NCBI GenBank assembly: GCA_028821455.1 | Contig: JAPPGE010000069.1 | Location: forward strand, 21,070-85,069 | DNA length: 64,000 nt | Direction: 5' to 3' | From: a bacterium | GTDB lineage: Bacteria; Pseudomonadota; Alphaproteobacteria; SP197 | Translations under genes and position numbers: made by a program | In this document: one piece after another, positions 19,913 to 28,262 of the stretch | Layout: every line of letters begins with the position of its first letter | How positions within the stretch are numbered: the first letter of the stretch is position 1 | Notes under the pieces: generated by a model | Told to the model about the DNA's origin: nothing | The model's input: only the letters and a program-made list of their open reading frames with translations | Databases searched by the model: none

Positions 19913-21736
19913 TCAGTCGTTTTCAGATCCGATCCGTTCCTTGAGGGCCGCATCCCTCCCGGTATCGATCCACCAGGTGTCGAGAACGATGCCATCATCG
20001 GAAACGATGTCGGGCTGTCCGAACCTGTCCCACCAGGCAACCCGGTCGTAGGTAATGTGCCAGTTGGGGATGACGTAGTGGCCGTGACGCAGCACCCGGT
20101 CGAGAACCCGCGCTGCCGTGACGAGTTCAGCACGGGTGCCGGCATAGATGAGTTCTTCGATGAGAGCGTCAATCGCCGGACTCCTGATACCGGCAAGGTT
20201 GTTGCTTCCGGGAATGTCGGCGGCGGCCGAGCTCCAGTAGTTTCTCTGTTCATTGCCCGGCGATCGCGACTGACCAAATCCGGTCACCACCATGTCGAAA
20301 TCGAAATTGTCGAGGCGTTCCTTGTACTGGGCGGCATCGATGGACCGGATCTCCAGGCGGGCTCCGAGGCGTTCGAGCTGGGCACGGAACGGTTGGAGAA
20401 TGCGTTCGAACGCCGGCTGGACCATGAGAAACTCGATCTCCATCGGTGTTCCGGCGGGGCCGGTCAACACGCCGTCCTGGACCGTCCAGCCGGCCTCTGC
20501 AAGTAGGGCCTTTGCCTTGCGCAGATTGGTTCTGTTGTTGCCCGATCCGTCGGTGACCGGCGGTACGGGCACCTCGCCGAAGACCGCTTCCGGAAGGCCG
20601 ACGCCATGGCGTTCCAGCAGGACGCGTTCGGCTTCGTCCGGGGTGCCGCTGGCGGCGAGTTCCGAATTGGAAAAATAGCTCACTGATCGCAGGTACTGTC
20701 CGTAGAAGAGGTTCTGGTTGGCCCACTCGAAGTCGAAGGCAAGGGCGAGCGCCTGGCGGACCTTCGGGTCGGCGAACTTCTCGCGGCGCAGGTTGAAGAC
20801 GAATCCCTGCATGCCCTGGGGACGGCTGTGCGCGACCTTCTCGACGATGACCAGGCCGTCGTCGAAGATGCTGCCGCTGTAGGACGTTGCCCAGCGCTTG
20901 GAGTTGTTCTCCGAACGGAAGTCGTACTCGTTAGCCTTGAACGCTTCCATGGCGATGTCGAGGTCGAGATACTCGTCGTAGCGTATTCGATCGAAGTTGT
21001 GGAACCCGGCGTTGACCGGAAGATCGGCGCCCCAGTAGTCCTCATGGCGCTCGTAGGTGATGGAGCGCCCCGGGTCGACATCGATGACCCTGTAGGGTCC
21101 GCTTCCCATGGGGAAATCGAGACTGGCTTCCTCAAACTCCCGGCCCTCGTACCAGTGGCGCGGCAGAATCGGCAGCTCACCCAGAATCAGCGGCAGTTCG
21201 ACGTTTCCCGGTCCGTCGAAAGTGAAGCGAACCCAGCCACCGTCCTCGACGACCGCTTGCGCGACGTTGGCATAGTAGGTTGCATAGAGCGGCAGACCGC
21301 TCTCGCGCAGGGTTTCGAGGCTCCAGACCACGTCGTCCGCCGTGACCGGCGTGCCGTCGTGCCAGCGCGCTTCAGGGCGCAGGCGGAAGGCGACCCAGGA
21401 GTGGTCGTCCGGCACCCGCACGCGGTCGGCCAGCAGGCCGTAGGCCGCGGTCGGTTCGTCATTCGACTGTTTCAGCAGGGTGTCATAGAGCCTCGACAGA
21501 CCGGCCGCCTTGCGTCCCCTGAGACTGTAGGCGTTGAGAGTATCGAAGCCGCCGAAGCCGAAGAAGCGGGCCTCGCCACCTTTCGGTGCGTCAGGATTGA
21601 CATAGTCGAAGTGACGGAACGCCTCGTCGTACTTGAGGTCGCCGTACCGCGAGATTCCGTGGGATTCCCGCACCGTTTCTGCCAGCGCAGACCCCGCTGC
21701 CAGCACCAGGACAGCAAGAATGGACACGAGACGCAT
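19913..21736 (-). CDS. yejA: Extracellular peptide-binding protein of the Yej importer
   Basis: A 607-residue SBP_bac_5 protein. The ATG at 21736 opens a clean signal peptide (MRLVSILAVLVLAAGSALAE) and has TGGAGTG upstream, so the 22-residue upstream extension was rejected. Family segments include HGISRYGDLKYDEAFRHFDY, DTLNAYSLRG and DGTPVTADDVVWSLETLR. It leads the yejABEF order typical of microcin-C-type oligopeptide importers. The normal substrates are thought to be peptides, and uptake of peptide antibiotics is the best-known activity of this family. Confidence 0.94.
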   Translation of the reverse strand: MRLVSILAVLVLAAGSALAETVRESHGISRYGDLKYDEAFRHFDYVNPDAPKGGEARFFGFGGFDTLNAYSLRGRKAAGLSRLYDTLLKQSNDEPTAAYGLLADRVRVPDDHSWVAFRLRPEARWHDGTPVTADDVVWSLETLRESGLPLYATYYANVAQAVVEDGGWVRFTFDGPGNVELPLILGELPILPRHWYEGREFEEASLDFPMGSGPYRVIDVDPGRSITYERHEDYWGADLPVNAGFHNFDRIRYDEYLDLDIAMEAFKANEYDFRSENNSKRWATSYSGSIFDDGLVIVEKVAHSRPQGMQGFVFNLRREKFADPKVRQALALAFDFEWANQNLFYGQYLRSVSYFSNSELAASGTPDEAERVLLERHGVGLPEAVFGEVPVPPVTDGSGNNRTNLRKAKALLAEAGWTVQDGVLTGPAGTPMEIEFLMVQPAFERILQPFRAQLERLGARLEIRSIDAAQYKERLDNFDFDMVVTGFGQSRSPGNEQRNYWSSAAADIPGSNNLAGIRSPAIDALIEELIYAGTRAELVTAARVLDRVLRHGHYVIPNWHITYDRVAWWDRFGQPDIVSDDGIVLDTWWIDTGRDAALKERIGSEND

Positions 21737-22161
21737 GGCCGACACTCCACAGGACCAAGGGAACGGAGAGTATGGCACGCTGTCATGTCTCGATGAAGGC
21801 AACCCGAGGAACGAATGATCACCACGCTGATCATGGCAACGTCGTGCACATCCCTCGTGAGAGTCTGTTCACGAGATGGCCGCATGTGCGTTCGGACAGC
21901 AGTCCTCCAAGTGTTTTCGGGTTGGTTTGCGATACGACAGTCCACACAGGGACACCAACCGGAGTTTCCGCCGGTGGCCACCCGACGATTCCGCTGTGGT
22001 TGCATGAGCGCCTGGGCACGTTTTTCCGAGTCCCGGCACTGGAGTATAGGTGCGATCCTGAATTCCCTGGCGAAAGCAGAGTCGCGGCACCCCTGCCAAT
22101 GAGTTGATCCCTCGCATCAGGTTGGCCAGGAGTTGCACGCCGACAGCAGGAAGGAAGAGCG
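21737..22161. other. Divergent intergenic region between yejA and phrB
   Basis: About 425 bp holding both promoters. No supported coding frame was seen in it, and no obvious palindrome or terminator with a T-run. Confidence 0.4.
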
Positions 22162-23673
22162 ATGACGAATGCAGCCGGAGCGCAGTGGGAAGGTCGCGGC
22201 AGTGACGCACGACCGGTGCTGGTCTGGTTCCGGCGCGACCTTCGGCTCGCGGACAACCCGGCGCTCGGGTGGGCCGTCGGGTCCGGACGACCCATCGTTC
22301 CGGTGTTTGTCCTGGATGATGAAACGGGCGACACCGCGCTCGGCGGCGCATCGCGCTGGTGGCTTCATGGCAGCCTGGAGGCGCTTTCAAACACCCTGGA
22401 GCGTCAGGGCAGCCGGCTCGTGCTGCGCCGCGGCCCCGCGGAGGCGGCCCTCGCCGGGCTGATCGCGGAAACCGGTTGCTCGGCGATCGTCTGGAACAGG
22501 CTCTACGAGCCGAAGACCATCGTTCGCGACCGGTGTATCAAGACCGAGTGCGGGAACCGCGGAATCGAGGCGCGCTCCTTCAACGCTGCGCTGTTGTTCG
22601 AGCCCTGGGACATCTGCACGGCCAGCGGAACGGCCTATGGTGTCTTCACGCCGTTCTGGCGACGCTGCCTGGAGCACGAATTCGCGGCGCCCGGTGGTGC
22701 CTCGCTTCGCCTGCCCACGCCCGGCGCGTGGCCGCCGGGCGATGCGCTGGAAGACTGGGGGCTGCGCTCGCGGGCCCCGGATTGGGCTGCAGGGCTGCGG
22801 GCGACCTGGCAGCCGGGAGAGGCCGCAGCTCAAGAACGCCTCGACGCGTTTGCCTGCGGCGCCGTCACGCGCTATGGCGACGATCGGGACCGGCCGGGCG
22901 ATCCGGCTACGAGCATGCTTTCGCCCCACCTGCGCTTCGGCGAGATCGGGCCTCGCCAGATTGCGGCCGCGATCGGCCCGAGGAAACCTGATGAGGGTAG
23001 CGACGCCTTTCTTCGCGAACTCGGCTGGCGGGAGTTCGCCCACCACCTCCTGTTCCACAATCCCGGCATGGAGCGCAAGAACATGCGCCCGGCCTTCGAT
23101 CGTCTGGCCTGGCGCGACGATCCGGCCGGGCTTGAGCGCTGGCAGCGTGGCTGTACCGGCTACCCGCTGGTGGACGCAGGCATGCGGGAACTCTGGGCCA
23201 CGGGCTGGATGCACAACCGCGTTCGCATGGTCGCAGCTTCGTTCCTCGCCAAGCATCTGCTGATCGACTGGCGCGCCGGCGCCGAGTGGTTCGTCGACAC
23301 ACTGGTGGATGCCGACCGCGCCAACAACAGTGCAGGCTGGCAATGGGTGGCAGGCACCGGCGTTGATGCCGCGCCCTACTTCCGCATTTTCAATCCGGTC
23401 GCGCAGTCGCGGCGTTTCGACGGGGAAGGACGTTACCTGCGGCGCTGGCTTCCCGAACTTGCGGAGTTGCCGGACTCGTTGATTCACGCGCCGTGGACCG
23501 CGCCGGCGCCGGTCCTGAAGGCAGCAGGCGTCAACCTCGGAGACACGTGGCCCTGGCCTGTCGTTGATCATGCGTATGCCCGCAAGCGAGCGCTGGACGC
23601 ATTGCAGCGTGTGAATCGCCCCGAGGAGTTCGATGAAACCGCCAGCCCCACGGGTCATGAAGGTACCCGGTAA
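22162..23673 (+). CDS. phrB: Deoxyribodipyrimidine photo-lyase (cryptochrome/photolyase family)
   Basis: A 503-residue photolyase. The N-terminal Rossmann-like chromophore domain starts at VLVWFRRDLRLADNPAL. The FAD domain contains LGWREFAHHLLFHNP, the MRELWATGWMHNRVRM helix and the hallmark ANNSAGWQWVAGTG with DAAPYFRIFNP. It repairs cyclobutane pyrimidine dimers using light. The ATG at 22162 has GGAAGGAAGAG upstream. It is monocistronic and divergent from yejA. Confidence 0.94.
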   Translation: MTNAAGAQWEGRGSDARPVLVWFRRDLRLADNPALGWAVGSGRPIVPVFVLDDETGDTALGGASRWWLHGSLEALSNTLERQGSRLVLRRGPAEAALAGLIAETGCSAIVWNRLYEPKTIVRDRCIKTECGNRGIEARSFNAALLFEPWDICTASGTAYGVFTPFWRRCLEHEFAAPGGASLRLPTPGAWPPGDALEDWGLRSRAPDWAAGLRATWQPGEAAAQERLDAFACGAVTRYGDDRDRPGDPATSMLSPHLRFGEIGPRQIAAAIGPRKPDEGSDAFLRELGWREFAHHLLFHNPGMERKNMRPAFDRLAWRDDPAGLERWQRGCTGYPLVDAGMRELWATGWMHNRVRMVAASFLAKHLLIDWRAGAEWFVDTLVDADRANNSAGWQWVAGTGVDAAPYFRIFNPVAQSRRFDGEGRYLRRWLPELAELPDSLIHAPWTAPAPVLKAAGVNLGDTWPWPVVDHAYARKRALDALQRVNRPEEFDETASPTGHEGTR

Positions 23674-23812
23674 CACTCAGGCGGATGATGCCCACGACGG
23701 TGCAACGGCCTGAACGTGCCGGTCCTTCCCGCTCGCTTTCGCAAGGGACATCGGGGTCTCGGCACCGCTACGAGTCCCTGCGCACCGCACGAGGGATCAG
23801 ACACAGGCCGCC

Positions 23813-23871
23813 GCGAATTCGCTCCCGATGGAATTCCCGGCACGTTCCGGCCCCTCTCATGTCCTGAAGGC
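23813..23871 (-). pseudogene. Remnant of a short-chain dehydrogenase gene
   Basis: By eye, 49 of 59 bases match positions 26300-26358, inside the intact SDR gene, in the same orientation. Read in the SDR frame the segment encodes a degraded version of the TREDLERARNAIRSEF helix, with a TGA where the intact gene has an Arg codon (about residue 41). Similarity fades outside this block. It is most simply a decayed partial copy of this SDR subfamily, separated from the intact copy by the Fic gene. The limits given are those of clear similarity only. Confidence 0.5.
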
Positions 23872-24163
23872 TCAAGCAGGGCATGCGCCCATGTCGAAAG
23901 AGAGAGCCGTCCGTGCTCAGGCCGGGGGTCCCGATGCGTGTTTCGAGCGGCAACCCCCGAGCCGGCCCATTTCCGGGCGGCTCAGGGCGTTCGCGCCACA
24001 AACCGGACTTCGACCATGGTCATCTCTCCTCCTGATGCAGGAAGCCGAGTTCTTCAAGTTCCGCTGGACGTGGCCGGACGCGTATGATGTTCCCCTCGTG
24101 TAGGCTGCGGATCTCCTGCCCGACATGATGTCGCTGCGTAGCGGGTTTCACCGCATGACAGGG

Positions 24164-24244
24164 TAAGCGCAAGATTGATCAAACGCGCAAGAAATATTGC
24201 GCCTATAATTGTAATTTGCGCCAACCGGATCTATCTTGCGCTTA
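24164..24244 (+). promoter_or_regulatory. AT-rich promoter with repeated TTGCGC elements upstream of the Fic gene
   Basis: Five TTGCGC or GCGCAA hexamers lie within 81 bp (about 24167, 24185, 24197, 24216, 24236). The outer pair forms a perfect 12-bp inverted repeat (24164-24175 with 24233-24244), and an inner pair forms GCGCAA-6-TTGCGC. A promoter-like TTGTAA-17-TATCTT pair spans 24209-24237, and a lone TATAAT is at 24204. The downstream protein carries an N-terminal winged-helix domain, so autoregulation is plausible. The sites are seen directly; function is inference. Confidence 0.55.
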
Positions 24245-24263
24245 AGGCGAGTGGAGCACAGAA

Positions 24264-25691
24264 GTGGCAAGGCACATTCCCGAAGAGAGCCTCCGGGCGA
24301 TCGAAGAGGTGGTAAGGCAACGTCCGGAGGGCATGACATCACCTGAGATCGAGGTTGCGCTGGACGTCCCGTTGCCGCGCCGTACCCTGCAGTACCGCCT
24401 GAAGACTCTCGTCGACGATGGCCGCCTGCTCAGGGATGGAAGGGGTCGCTGGGTGCGCTACCGAGCGACAAACCTGGCTCCAGGGCCCGTACAGGTGACC
24501 ACCAGGTCTCCCTCATCCGGTACGCAGGCCACGGCATGGATCCAGCTGTCTGCAGCAGGCCAGGACATCCGCAACCATGTCCGACAGCCGTTGGGGACAC
24601 GTCAACCGGTCGGTTACGACCGAAGCTTCCTTGAAGAATACCGGCCGAACGAGACTTGGTACCTTTCGCAGGCACAGCGATGTGAACTGCGGGAGATCGG
24701 CGAGACCGAAACGGCCCAGCAACCCGCCGGCACTCACGCGAGGAAGGTGCTGAACCGGCTCCTGATCGACCTTTCCTGGAATTCGAGTCGGCTGGAGGGC
24801 AACACCTACTCCCTGCTCGAGACCGAGCGTCTGATCGAACGTGGTGAGCATGCTCGAGGAAGGGAACTGCGCGAAACACAGATGATTCTGAACCACAGGG
24901 ATGCCATCTCATTCCTGGTCGACAGCCCCCGGGACATCGGTTTCAACCGCCAGACCATTCTCAATCTGCACGCATTTCTTGCAGACAATCTTCTTGCCGA
25001 TCCCGGTGCGCCGGGACGGCTCCGGTACGCCGCCGTGGGCATTCAGGGATCTGTCTTTCATCCCATGGAATTGCCGCAGCTCATCGAGGACTCCTTCGAC
25101 CGGCTTCTGAACAAGGCAAAGAGGATTGTTGATCCCTTCGAGCAGGCATTCTTCGTGCTGGTGCACCTGCCATACCTGCAATCCTTCGACGATGTGAACA
25201 AGCGGGTGTCCAGACTGGCGGCGAACATCCCGTTCATCAAGGCGAACCTGTCGCCTCTTTCCTTCGAGGAGATGCCGCGTGACCTCTACACGGAAGCGAT
25301 ACTCGGTGTGTACGAACTCAAGCGTACTGAGTTGCTGCGCGATCTCTTTCAATGGGCCTATCGGCGATCCGCTTCACACTACACTGCGATGCGCCAGTCG
25401 CTCGGCGAGCCCGACCCCTTCCGGTTGACCCACCGCACGGCGATCCACGATCTTGTCGCGGACATCATCCGAAGGCGAATGGACAAGGGTGCGGCGGCGA
25501 CGCACATCAGCGCATGGGCGGCAGACCATGTTGGAGAAGCGGAACGGGAGCGTTTTCGTGATGTCGTCGAACGACAACTGATGAGCGTCCACGAAGGCAA
25601 CTTCTCCCGCTACCGAGTCAGGCCTTCCGAATTCGTCGCCTGGCAGGAGGCTTGGCAATCCTGTAGCGATGCGCTCTTCAACCGCCAATGA
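24264..25691 (+). CDS. Fic-family protein with N-terminal winged-helix domain
   Basis: A 475-residue protein starting at GTG. Residues 1-75 look like a winged helix-turn-helix (GMTSPEIEVALDVPLPRRTL then LVDDGRLLRDGRGRWVRY). About residue 175 is the Fic-N inhibitory-helix motif SSRLEGN. The catalytic Fic loop is the variant HLPYLQSFDDVNKRVSR, retaining the His, acidic residue, Asn and Arg of HxFx(D/E)GNxR but with VNK in place of GNG. Fic domains usually transfer AMP to protein hydroxyls. No adjacent antitoxin gene is present, so inhibition is probably intramolecular. It may also be a DNA-binding autoregulator. Confidence 0.87.
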   Translation: MARHIPEESLRAIEEVVRQRPEGMTSPEIEVALDVPLPRRTLQYRLKTLVDDGRLLRDGRGRWVRYRATNLAPGPVQVTTRSPSSGTQATAWIQLSAAGQDIRNHVRQPLGTRQPVGYDRSFLEEYRPNETWYLSQAQRCELREIGETETAQQPAGTHARKVLNRLLIDLSWNSSRLEGNTYSLLETERLIERGEHARGRELRETQMILNHRDAISFLVDSPRDIGFNRQTILNLHAFLADNLLADPGAPGRLRYAAVGIQGSVFHPMELPQLIEDSFDRLLNKAKRIVDPFEQAFFVLVHLPYLQSFDDVNKRVSRLAANIPFIKANLSPLSFEEMPRDLYTEAILGVYELKRTELLRDLFQWAYRRSASHYTAMRQSLGEPDPFRLTHRTAIHDLVADIIRRRMDKGAAATHISAWAADHVGEAERERFRDVVERQLMSVHEGNFSRYRVRPSEFVAWQEAWQSCSDALFNRQ

Positions 25692-26466
25692 CCGCCTGTC
25701 GTGCACACATGCCGCCATCGATGGTCAGCACGATGCCGCTGATGAAACGCGCCCGGGGGCTGGCGAGGAAGACGATGGCGTGGGCCATGTCCTCGGAAAC
25801 CGGGAGAGAGCCGCCCGGCATGCCGGATATCAGTTCGCGCCACCTGTCGCTGTCACCGAACTTCTTCCGGGCATGATGCTTGAGAGCCATGATGCCGCGC
25901 TCGTTTTCCATGTCCCCGGGGCTGATGCCGACGACCCTGATCCCGTCGTCGAGACTCGTTCCACCGAGAGCCCGTGTCAGTGTGACGAGCGCACCGTTGG
26001 CCGTTACTCCTGCGGCGTAGCCGGACGGCTTCTGATCGCCCGCCGTGCCGATGTTGTTGACGATCACACCGCGGCCGCGCGCCTTCATTTCAGCATACAT
26101 GGCACGCATCATCGTGATGTAGCCGAAGAGCTTGAGATCCCAGGCGGCACGCCAGGTCTCGTCGTCGATATCCAGCAGCGTGCCAAGGGGAATGGCACCG
26201 GCATTGTTCACGAGAATGTCGGCGTCGGCGCAGGCGTGTGCCACCGCACGTGCCTGCTCTCCGCTGGAGAGATCGGCCGCGTGAATGTCGACGGCGACCG
26301 CGAATTCGCTCCGGATGGCATTCCTGGCACGCTCCAGATCCTCTCTTGTCCTTGAGGCCAGGTGGAGGTCTGTCCCTTCCGACGCGAAAACACGGGCGGT
26401 GGCCAGGCCGATGCCGCGCGAACCTCCGGTGATCAGGACGGTCTTGCCACGAAGTTCAAGGTCCAT
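25678..26466 (-). CDS. Divergent short-chain dehydrogenase/reductase family protein
   Basis: A 262-residue SDR with the NAD(P) motif ITGGSRGIG and the structural NNAG motif at 87-90. The active site is atypical. Where the catalytic Ser and the YxxxK are expected, the protein reads NNIGTAG and SGYAAGVTANGA, so Tyr150 is kept but Lys is replaced by Val154 and the Ser is absent. It is the last gene of the operon 31186-25678, 32 bp after pip, with AGAGGA before its ATG. It overlaps the 3' end of the Fic gene by 14 bp. The reaction is unknown. Confidence 0.85.
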   Translation of the reverse strand: MDLELRGKTVLITGGSRGIGLATARVFASEGTDLHLASRTREDLERARNAIRSEFAVAVDIHAADLSSGEQARAVAHACADADILVNNAGAIPLGTLLDIDDETWRAAWDLKLFGYITMMRAMYAEMKARGRGVIVNNIGTAGDQKPSGYAAGVTANGALVTLTRALGGTSLDDGIRVVGISPGDMENERGIMALKHHARKKFGDSDRWRELISGMPGGSLPVSEDMAHAIVFLASPRARFISGIVLTIDGGMCARQAVIGG

Positions 26467-26498
26467 CGCCGGAGTCCTCTCGCCAACGGCAGTCGAGC

Positions 26499-27446
26499 CT
26501 ACCTGAAGCCATCCGTGGCGCCCACGAGTTCATGGATGTTCCCCGGTTCGAGGGCCGTGTGTCCGGCATCGGGCACCAGGCGGAAGTCGGCTTCCGGCCA
26601 TGCGCGATGAAGGTCCCATGCCGTTCTGGCCGGTGTACAGATGTCGTAGCGTCCCTGCACGATGACCGCGGGAATGTGCCGGCACCTGTCGATGTTGTCG
26701 ATGAGCTGGCCGTCGCGGGAGAAGAACCCGCCGTTGACAAAGTAATGACATTCGATCCGGGCAAAGGCTCTGGCGAAGGCATCGCAGGCGAATCTCTCCA
26801 TCCGTCCGGGATCGGGGAAGAGCGAAAGAATCGATCCTTCCCAGACACTCCATGCTCTCGCTGCCTCGCGTTCCCTGTCGGGATCGCCGGACGTCAGGAG
26901 TTGCATGTACGACCCCATCATGTCCTCCCGTCCGGCTTCGGGAACAGGGGCGAGAAAGTCCTCCCAGGCGTCGGGAAAGACGTGGCTGGCACCGTCCTGG
27001 TAGAGCCACCGCAGTTCCGATCTGCGCAGGGTGAAGATGCCGTAGAGAACGAGTTCACTCACATGCCCGGGATGGGTCTGGGCATAGGCGAGCGCCAGCG
27101 CACTTCCCCAGGATCCACCAAAGACAAGCCAGGAGAAAATTCCGAGATGCTGCCTCAAGACCTCCATGTCTTCGACCAGGTGCCAGGTGGTGTTGGCCTC
27201 GAGCGAGGCCCACGGCGTGGAGCGGCCACAGCCCCTCTGGTCGAACAGGATCACGCGCCAGGCTTCGGGATCGAAGAACTGCCGGTAGTGGGGTCTCACT
27301 CCGCCTCCGGGTCCGCCATGAAGGAAGACGGCAGGCTTGCCTTCAGGATTGCCGCATTCCTCGAAATGGAGCTCGTGGCCGTCCCCGACCACCAGTCGGC
27401 CCGATCGATAGGGCTCGACCGGCGGATAGAGCGAGCGAAGCGTCAC
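26499..27446 (-). CDS. pip: Proline iminopeptidase (prolyl aminopeptidase)
   Basis: A 315-residue alpha/beta hydrolase of peptidase family S33. It has the oxyanion HGGPGGG motif, the nucleophile elbow GGSWGS, the DQRGCGRSTPWASLEANTTW segment diagnostic of prolyl aminopeptidases, and the catalytic His in PDAGHTA. It removes N-terminal proline from peptides in the cytoplasm. It probably starts at GTG, 6 bp after the PhyH gene, within the amine-catabolism operon. A role there is unclear, though this fold can also act on proline-like amides. Confidence 0.92.
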   Translation of the reverse strand: MTLRSLYPPVEPYRSGRLVVGDGHELHFEECGNPEGKPAVFLHGGPGGGVRPHYRQFFDPEAWRVILFDQRGCGRSTPWASLEANTTWHLVEDMEVLRQHLGIFSWLVFGGSWGSALALAYAQTHPGHVSELVLYGIFTLRRSELRWLYQDGASHVFPDAWEDFLAPVPEAGREDMMGSYMQLLTSGDPDREREAARAWSVWEGSILSLFPDPGRMERFACDAFARAFARIECHYFVNGGFFSRDGQLIDNIDRCRHIPAVIVQGRYDICTPARTAWDLHRAWPEADFRLVPDAGHTALEPGNIHELVGATDGFR

Positions 27447-27452
27447 GGATAC

Positions 27453-28259
27453 TCAGACACCATGCCCTGGAGAAGCCTGCGTCCAGACGATCGGGAAACG
27501 GTCGCAGTCAAGGCGTGCGCCGTCGGCAAGGTCCGGCAGAACGGTGGGTACGGAAATCTCGCCAGGACGCAGGTGAAATCGCGCGTCGTCCCCGGTCCAC
27601 CGGGTCGAGAGCGCCCGGCGCCGATGATGGCCGGTGTTGCCGGGAGCGCCGTGAACGATCATGCCGTGAAACATCAGCGCGTCACCGGGCTCCATGGCAA
27701 AGCGCAGGATGTCGTACCGTTCGCGGTGTGATTCGATATCCGGCAAGCGAGGGAGCCCGACTCCCTCATACAGGCGGCCGTCCTCGAAGTGATAGGGGCT
27801 GAACTCCTGCCAATGATGGGAGCCCTTCACGAACTCGACGGCGATGTCGCGGCTGACAGGGTCGAGCGGCAACCACAGCGAACACACCTGGCGTCCGCTG
27901 ACGGCCCAGTAGGGCTGGTCCTGGTGCCACGGAGATGGCTTGGTGGTTCCTGGCTCCTTGACCAGGAGATGATCGTCGAAATAGTTGACCTTCTCGGAAC
28001 CCATGATGAGACCGGCGTAGCCGGCGGCAGGCGATTCGCGCACGAAGCGCATGAACGCCGGCAGACGATGGGCGAGTTCAACATCGCCGAAGAAACGGCC
28101 TTCCCTGGCGTACTCCATGGCATGGGGTCCCGGGTTGGCCATGGCCTCGTCAACGGCCTTGCGCAGATAGGTGACCCATGCCTCATCGAAGGCGTCGGAC
28201 AGCAGCACGACGCCGTCTTCCTCGAACACTGCACGGTCCTGATCGGTCACCTCACGCAC
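27453..28259 (-). CDS. Phytanoyl-CoA dioxygenase (PhyH) family Fe(II)/2-oxoglutarate oxygenase
   Basis: A 268-residue double-stranded beta-helix oxygenase. The Fe ligands fit the HxD motif of WHQDQPYW and the later His in FHGMIVHGAPGN, with the 2-oxoglutarate-binding Arg near RRRALSTRW. Such enzymes hydroxylate small molecules or CoA esters. The GTG start has GGAGG seven bases upstream, and this site overlaps the stop of the TMADH-like gene, so the two are coupled. Its place between a TMADH-like flavoprotein and a CaiD-like hydratase suggests hydroxylation of a betaine-type compound, which is inference. Confidence 0.87.
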   Translation of the reverse strand: MREVTDQDRAVFEEDGVVLLSDAFDEAWVTYLRKAVDEAMANPGPHAMEYAREGRFFGDVELAHRLPAFMRFVRESPAAGYAGLIMGSEKVNYFDDHLLVKEPGTTKPSPWHQDQPYWAVSGRQVCSLWLPLDPVSRDIAVEFVKGSHHWQEFSPYHFEDGRLYEGVGLPRLPDIESHRERYDILRFAMEPGDALMFHGMIVHGAPGNTGHHRRRALSTRWTGDDARFHLRPGEISVPTVLPDLADGARLDCDRFPIVWTQASPGHGV

Positions 28260-28262
28260 GGG

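Larger units (their letters stand above)
23674..24263. other. 590-bp intergenic region with a decayed SDR fragment and an AT-rich regulatory island
   Basis: This stretch has no intact gene. It contains a 59-bp segment matching the SDR gene (23813-23871) and, at its right end, an AT-rich island with repeated TTGCGC elements just before the Fic gene. The remainder (about 23880-24160) shows nothing recognisable on either strand. Confidence 0.6.

Noticed and set aside
24204..24209. Perfect TATAAT box as the Fic promoter
   Set aside because: No suitable -35 at 16-18 bp. The TTGTAA-17-TATCTT pair downstream fits better, though both may matter.
26532..27731. Plus-strand open frame of about 399 codons opposite pip and PhyH
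   Set aside because: It is a shadow of two conserved genes on the other strand.
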